This document shows positions 6,093 to 9,442 of a stretch of 9,442 nt of DNA, one piece after another. A model generated the notes under the pieces. It saw only the letters and a program-made list of their open reading frames with translations, ran no database searches and had not been told where the DNA came from. The DNA comes from Alphaproteobacteria bacterium (GTDB lineage Bacteria > Pseudomonadota > Alphaproteobacteria > CAAHEQ01 > UBA3637): contig JAFZGR010000191.1 in NCBI GenBank assembly GCA_017555325.1, forward strand, positions 1-9,442, given 5' to 3'. The translations under genes were made by a program, and so were the position numbers. Within the stretch, counting starts at the first letter, position 1; each line of letters begins with the position of its first letter.

Positions 6093-7019
6093 ATGACAAA
6101 ACAAACATTCAATCCGATACAGGCAGATTTAAGGGACTTGCTTCAAATTAAAAGTCAAGTTGCTCAGTTGTTTCTAAAAGAAACAAACAGAAAAACATAC
6201 ATCGGATTGGGAAATACCCAATCACCGTTTAAAACAAAAGGATTGGATTTTCAAGAAGTACGTGTTTATCAGCCAGGAGATGATATTCGTCAAATTGATT
6301 GGAGAATTACGGCAAAATACGGCAAACCATTTACAAAATTATATACAGATGAAAAAGAACGGCAGGTCTTTTTTATTTGTGATATGCGTTCAACAATGAA
6401 ATTTGCTTCGCAAGGCGCTTTTAAATCAGTATTGGTTGCACGTATAGCTGCTTTTTTGGCATATATGGCTGAAAATAAAAAAGATAAAATCGGTTTTACG
6501 GTTATAACCGATTCGTTTATTGAAACAGCCCAAGCATTTTCGGCAAAAGAAGCTTTAACCGGATTTTTAAAAACACTGGAAAAAGCATCTTGCACAGATG
6601 CAGCTTCGGTTTCTGCTGTTTCATTGCTACAAGCATTTGAACAATCTGCTCCGCTTATTAAAAGTGGGTCTTTGATATTCATTTTAAGCGATTTTTCTGA
6701 TTGGAGCACTCAGACCGAATCTTTTATTCAACGGTGGTCAATAAAAAATGCATGTAGTTTTATTCATATTTATGATGCTTTGGAGCAACAGTTGCCGGAA
6801 GGTTTATTTCCAGTTTCGGATGGTGTTAATTTTGCAATGATCGATACAACAAACCATGTATTTAAAGAAAATTTTCCACAATTTTTTAAAAAAAAGGAAG
6901 CGACACTACAACGTATTACAAAAAATTATAAATGTGGTTATTTACCCATTCGAACAGGGGAAGAAGCCTTATTAAAAACGGCTAATTATTGTTTTTTTGG
7001 GGGGTATTGTGCAGTCTGA
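6093..7019 (+). CDS. DUF58 protein with vWA-like fold
   Basis: The standard partner encoded next to MoxR ATPases; it is thought to act as the vWA adaptor. At 308 residues it begins directly with the DUF58 segment and lacks the N-terminal TM pair of longer DUF58 proteins, so it is predicted soluble. The family signature GLDFQEVRVYQPGDDIRQIDWR covers 50-71. The vWA core follows: strand VFFICD, then the MIDAS position D97-M-R-S-T101, where the canonical DxSxS serines are replaced by R99 and T101. A second strand ends at LIFILSDFSD (194-203). D97 is kept, so metal binding is uncertain rather than excluded. It starts two nt after moxR and overlaps the next gene by 11 nt, which suggests translational coupling. 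Confidence 0.92.
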   Translation: MTKQTFNPIQADLRDLLQIKSQVAQLFLKETNRKTYIGLGNTQSPFKTKGLDFQEVRVYQPGDDIRQIDWRITAKYGKPFTKLYTDEKERQVFFICDMRSTMKFASQGAFKSVLVARIAAFLAYMAENKKDKIGFTVITDSFIETAQAFSAKEALTGFLKTLEKASCTDAASVSAVSLLQAFEQSAPLIKSGSLIFILSDFSDWSTQTESFIQRWSIKNACSFIHIYDALEQQLPEGLFPVSDGVNFAMIDTTNHVFKENFPQFFKKKEATLQRITKNYKCGYLPIRTGEEALLKTANYCFFGGYCAV

Positions 7020-7533
7020 AATTGATTTGTCCGGTTTAAGGGGCATTCATTTACCTGAACAGCCGACTTTTTTTCCACCGGCAATCGGATGGTGGATTGT
7101 GTTGTTTTTTTTTATTGTTGTTTTTTTTGCTAGTTTGTTTTGGTATTATAAATATTATACATCTCCTAAACAATATGCCTTACGTTTATTACGAAAAATT
7201 ATGATGCAAAAAACTTCGGATGTAGATGTATTAATTGATTTGGGAAAATTGTTAAAAAGGGTGGCTCTTATAGTTTTTCCTCGTTCGGAAGTCGCATCAT
7301 TAAGCGGTTGGGAGTGGGCAGATTTTTTATTAAATACCGGTAATCATTCCTTTTCAAGAAAACAAACTGAACTGATTTCACAAGCGGCATATCTTCCTAA
7401 ACAAAAAGCTATTGCAATTCATAAAGAAAAATTATATACTGCTACAAGAGATTGGATAAGTTCTGTTTTTAAAGGAAGTAGTAATGGAAATCAACGAAAA
7501 AGATATTTTAAAAACTATTCAGGAACAAAATAA
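7009..7533 (+). CDS. DUF4381 membrane protein
   Basis: A small membrane protein with one TM helix that typically follows MoxR and DUF58 in Bat-type operons; its exact function is unknown. Residues 8-28 carry the family signature LRGIHLPE..TFFPPAIGWW, followed by a TM helix (about 28-48) and a helical soluble region, including LSGWEWADFL, presumably cytosolic. The start chosen is GTG 7009, just after a GGGGGG run (6999-7004); a TTG at 6997 is in frame but lies within two bases of that run and has no site of its own. It has 174 residues and overlaps DUF58 by 11 nt. Its last 16 codons overlap the start of the next gene by 50 nt, so the basic tail NGNQRKRYFKNYSGTK is read from doubly coding DNA. 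Confidence 0.88.
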   Translation: MQSEIDLSGLRGIHLPEQPTFFPPAIGWWIVLFFFIVVFFASLFWYYKYYTSPKQYALRLLRKIMMQKTSDVDVLIDLGKLLKRVALIVFPRSEVASLSGWEWADFLLNTGNHSFSRKQTELISQAAYLPKQKAIAIHKEKLYTATRDWISSVFKGSSNGNQRKRYFKNYSGTK

Positions 7534-8269
7534 TAATGTAGCGGTTCCCTCTTTAACGGTTCCGGAAATTCCGGCATCAATACAGGAAAAAATCAATGAT
7601 TCACACGAAAACAGAGCTGGCATTTCAATTGCAACGACTATTCGGTATGAATCGTTAACAGGACATTTAAAAACAAGAGATTTTTTAATTCGGCGAGTTA
7701 TTGAAAAAAACGGCGAATACTTTTTGGAGGGATTGGCTATGGATATTCAATCTCCTCGCTTTGTTCGTGTTCAACTGATTTCTTATATTCAGGATAAAAT
7801 TTCCGGTCAAATATACAGTAATCCCTATCAATTTTTACAAAATGTATTGGGAATTGATATTGATGATTCTATTTTGCCGGAAGCAATGTCTGATTTTGCC
7901 AAAGCAATTAAAGAAACAGGAAATGAGTTAACCGTTTTAATGTATTTGGTTGCTATTGATGGCGTCAGAAGCAGTGTCGAACGGGAAAGAGTATTAGCGT
8001 ATGTTCATCGGCGTGTTCCGTATTTAAAATATGATGAAGCTCAAATGAATGATTATTTGATTTCGTTAGCTCCGGATGATGACAGTTTTTCGATGGCGTT
8101 TCACCGAATCTTACGAAAAGGTATTTTGGTTATTCAACCGTTAATGGAAGCAATTTTATCTATTATTGTTGCTGATGGACAAGTTCATCCCAAAGAACGG
8201 GCATTATTGGCACGATTGATTGATTTATTAAAACAAGCTGGGTATGAATTTAAGTTGCCGGAAGAATAG
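7484..8269 (+). CDS. WYL-like / tandem TerB-like protein
   Basis: A 261-residue soluble protein at the operon end. Residues about 48-113 resemble a WYL-type SH3-barrel domain: ATTIRYESLTGHLKTRDF, EYFLEGLAM, then PRFVRVQLISYIQDKISG. The C-terminal half is helical and TerB-like, with two matching segments: VAIDGVRSSVERERV (156-170, D159 and E166) and IVADGQVHPKERALL (228-242, D231 and E238). Both show D-G-x5-E, suggesting an internal duplication. TerB domains occur in stress and tellurite-resistance systems and bind metal or partners; WYL domains sense ligands or regulate. AAGGAAG before ATG 7484 confirms this start despite the 50-nt overlap with DUF4381. It stands where Bat operons carry vWA, TPR and BatD genes. 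Domain names are my reading of motifs. Confidence 0.8.
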   Translation: MEINEKDILKTIQEQNNNVAVPSLTVPEIPASIQEKINDSHENRAGISIATTIRYESLTGHLKTRDFLIRRVIEKNGEYFLEGLAMDIQSPRFVRVQLISYIQDKISGQIYSNPYQFLQNVLGIDIDDSILPEAMSDFAKAIKETGNELTVLMYLVAIDGVRSSVERERVLAYVHRRVPYLKYDEAQMNDYLISLAPDDDSFSMAFHRILRKGILVIQPLMEAILSIIVADGQVHPKERALLARLIDLLKQAGYEFKLPEE

Positions 8270-8297
8270 AAAGAATAGTAAAAGACATTAGACAGGT

Positions 8298-8342
8298 AAA
8301 AAATATTTTTTTCTTGACTTTGCAAAAAAAATCAGATATATT
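8298..8342 (+). promoter_or_regulatory. rpmG promoter with A/T-rich upstream element
   Basis: -35 TTGACT (8314-8319), 17-bp spacer, -10 TATATT (8337-8342). The self-complementary AAAAAATATTTTTTT (8298-8312) directly upstream fits an UP-element that recruits the polymerase alpha subunit, as is common for ribosomal genes. The same tract could aid termination of the preceding operon, which has no other visible terminator. Confidence 0.75.
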
Positions 8343-8387
8343 GAATGCCTATGGTTTAATTATATTTAATTTTATTGGTGGTATATT

Positions 8388-8555
8388 ATGGCAAAACCGA
8401 CAACAGTTGAAATCAAATTAGAAAGTACGGCCGGAACGGGTACTTTCTATGTGACAAAAAAGAATCCGCGGACAAAAACAGAAAAAATGAAAGTTCGCAA
8501 ATATGATAAAAAAGCAAGAAAACACGTTGAATTTGTTGAAAAGAAAATCAAATAA
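8388..8555 (+). CDS. rpmG: 50S ribosomal protein L33
   Basis: A 55-residue basic protein of the large ribosomal subunit, at the normal length for alphaproteobacteria. It reads MAKPTTVEIKLESTAGTGTF, then the family stretch YVTKKN, TEKM, RKYD, ARKHVEF, and ends in KKIK. The zinc-binding cysteines of the C+ type are absent, as in most proteobacterial L33. GGTGG lies about six nt before the ATG. It has its own promoter and terminator, so it is monocistronic here; in many bacteria it is paired with rpmB. It is the best taxonomic marker in the window. Confidence 0.96.
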   Translation: MAKPTTVEIKLESTAGTGTFYVTKKNPRTKTEKMKVRKYDKKARKHVEFVEKKIK

Positions 8556-8576
8556 GTTTTTGCTTTCATTTTGAAG

Positions 8577-8601
8577 CCGCTCTGTAAAGGGCGGTTTTTT
8601 T
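8577..8601 (+). terminator. rpmG intrinsic terminator
   Basis: Stem CCGCTCT (8577-8583) and AGGGCGG (8588-8594), seven pairs including one G:U, with GTAA tetraloop and a seven-T tail (8595-8601), 21 nt after the rpmG stop. Confidence 0.92.
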
Positions 8602-8701
8602 ATGATGTTGACTGTATCTCTATCTATGTGAGCAGGTAGTGGAAGACAATTTAATCCGACAATAAGATTTACGAAGTTTTTGGGCAAACGAATAAAGTTC
8701 A

Positions 8702-8730
8702 CAAAGGTTAATCCATGTAATTAACCTTTG
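8702..8730. repeat. Perfect 11-bp hairpin in the rpmG-DUF167 gap
   Basis: CAAAGGTTAAT (8702-8712) and ATTAACCTTTG (8720-8730) pair perfectly around CCATGTA. It lies 66 nt beyond the 3' end of the DUF167 gene. On the minus strand it is followed by TTTGTG rather than a clean T-tract, so it may be a weak terminator of that gene or a structured element of other use. The remaining gap (8602-8796) shows no gene. Confidence 0.65.
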
Positions 8731-8796
8731 GAAATTTATTGCGTTTTCGTTAATGTTGATCATGCTTATTCTGGTAGAAAATAACGTATTCTTTTT

Positions 8797-9099
8797 TTAC
8801 AAAAAATTCTGAATTTGAGTGATAATTTTTTGATAATCGGCAGTTTGAATGCTGACTAATTTTTCACGACTTGTTTCACCACGAACAATAAAAATTTCTC
8901 TCTTTTTTACATGTAATAATTCGGCTAAAAAATCAATTAAAGCCTTATTTGCCAATCCATCAACCGCAGGGGCACGCAAGGCTACTTTTAACGCCGTATC
9001 ATTCCAAATTCCTTCGATTCCGGAACGTTTTGCATTTGGAAGAACACGAATACAGAGAAACAAGGTATTGTCTTTTACATGTACGATATTTTTATTCAT
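8797..9099 (-). CDS. DUF167 (YggU-family) protein
   Basis: A small conserved cytosolic protein of unknown function, about 100 residues as usual. Family landmarks in order are RVLPNAKRSGIEG (18-30), ALKVALRAPAVDGLANKALIDFL (36-58; the conserved APxVDGxAN block is 44-52), and FIVRGETSREK (74-84; conserved G and SRxK). The ATG at 9099 is the only sensible start, yet there is no proper Shine-Dalgarno site, only GAAAAG touching the ATG. A promoter -10 ends six nt upstream, which suggests leaderless initiation. It is transcribed away from the gene at 9205. Confidence 0.93.
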   Translation of the reverse strand: MNKNIVHVKDNTLFLCIRVLPNAKRSGIEGIWNDTALKVALRAPAVDGLANKALIDFLAELLHVKKREIFIVRGETSREKLVSIQTADYQKIITQIQNFL

Positions 9100-9105
9100 C
9101 TTTTC

Positions 9106-9134
9106 AATATACTTATCATTAAAATAAATAGCAA
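9106..9134 (-). promoter_or_regulatory. Promoter of the DUF167 gene
   Basis: Minus strand: -35 TTGCTA (9129-9134), 17-bp spacer, -10 TATATT (9106-9111). Only six nt (9100-9105) separate the -10 from the ATG, so transcription would start at or next to the start codon. Confidence 0.6.
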
Positions 9135-9150
9135 GTTTTTTTTAACAAAG

Positions 9151-9179
9151 TTGACAAACACTGTTTTTTGTGATAAAAT
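9151..9179 (+). promoter_or_regulatory. Near-consensus sigma70 promoter of the last gene
   Basis: -35 TTGACA (9151-9156), exact 17-bp spacer, -10 TAAAAT (9174-9179). It is back to back with the DUF167 promoter, the two -35 boxes being 16 bp apart. The leader to 9205 is about 19 nt. Confidence 0.85.
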
Positions 9180-9204
9180 TGATGCAACTTTCGGAGAAAA
9201 ATTA

Positions 9205-9442
9205 ATGTATTCAACAAGCCATTTTTATAACACTTTAAATGACTTAATAAAAGAAGCTCGGGTCCATGTATCCTTGTTTCTTCCGATTGTCACACATCAC
9301 ATACTGACCAAAAAAAGAAATTTCTTTTCTTTGGGATTGGGGGATTCTATCCGTCGTTTTTCAAAACAAAAATGTTCATTATTAGAAGTTATTCATTCGG
9401 AAGGGGAAAAAAGTTTTTCATCTGTGTTTACTAAGAAGAAAG
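9205..9442 (+). CDS. Unrecognised protein, 5' part only
   Basis: The first 79 codons are visible and remain open to the window end. GGAG (9193-9196) lies eight nt before the ATG and a strong promoter precedes it, so it is a real gene. The visible residues read YNTLNDLIKEARVHVSLFLP (8-27), a histidine pair (31-32), FFSLGLGDSIRRFS (40-53) and a Lys/Ser-rich end. There is no signal peptide and no clear TM helix. I do not recognise the family; the missing 3' part prevents a call. Confidence 0.8.
   Translation, partial: MYSTSHFYNTLNDLIKEARVHVSLFLPIVTHHILTKKRNFFSLGLGDSIRRFSKQKCSLLEVIHSEGEKSFSSVFTKKK

Noticed and set aside
6290..6709. An open minus-strand frame of 139 codons inside the DUF58 gene
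   Set aside because: It is the shadow of a confidently identified family; no ribosome site or motif supports it.
8418..8702. An open minus-strand frame of 94 codons
   Set aside because: It runs antisense through rpmG and its terminator, has odd Phe/Cys-rich composition and no ribosome site.
8849..9127. An open plus-strand frame opposite the DUF167 gene
   Set aside because: The minus strand carries the full DUF167 signature; the plus frame has no ribosome site and random-looking composition.

Overview
The window looks like a low-GC, host-associated or otherwise genome-reduced alphaproteobacterium. The best evidence is a 55-residue ribosomal protein L33 of alphaproteobacterial type (rpmG, 8388-8555). 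The MoxR-DUF58-DUF4381 gene set, a UppP of the QxxTEFLPVSSSGH type and a DUF167 gene fit a Gram-negative proteobacterium. The lineage call is an inference from remembered family sequences, not a search.

Region 1 (1-about 3000) is accessory in character and visibly AT-richer than the rest. A hipBA toxin-antitoxin operon lies on the minus strand: hipB antitoxin 1553-1783 and hipA Ser/Thr kinase 303-1553, coupled by a TAATG overlap. Its promoter is flanked by three related operators whose centres lie 50-51 bp apart. Downstream of hipA, positions 27-239 hold an unexplained cluster of short direct repeats and palindromes. Upstream of hipB is an unrecognised two-TM protein gene (1974-2684, minus), followed by a largely non-coding stretch with a possible 45-codon remnant.

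Region 2 (3022-5061) is a set of minus-strand housekeeping-like genes. It holds a small ferritin/rubrerythrin-like protein (3068-3364) with a Fur-box-like palindrome at its promoter and a strong terminator. Next come undecaprenyl-diphosphatase UppP (3451-4233) and a hypothetical, possibly beta-propeller, protein (4300-5061). Overlapping divergent promoters separate this block from the next.

Region 3 (5132-8269) is a tight plus-strand operon: MoxR-type AAA+ ATPase, DUF58 vWA-like protein, DUF4381 membrane protein, and a cytosolic protein with a WYL-like N-terminal half and two TerB-like helical repeats. It resembles the front part of Bat (aerotolerance) operons, but the vWA/BatA-BatB, TPR and BatD genes normally found there are absent. 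The last gene is fused to the operon by a 50-nt overlap. This is the best candidate here for an under-described system: a MoxR chaperone module with a WYL/TerB partner.

Region 4 (8298-9442) holds rpmG with its own consensus promoter and terminator, an intergenic perfect hairpin, a minus-strand DUF167 (YggU-like) gene that may be leaderless, and the 5' part of an unrecognised plus-strand gene cut by the window end and driven by a near-consensus sigma70 promoter.
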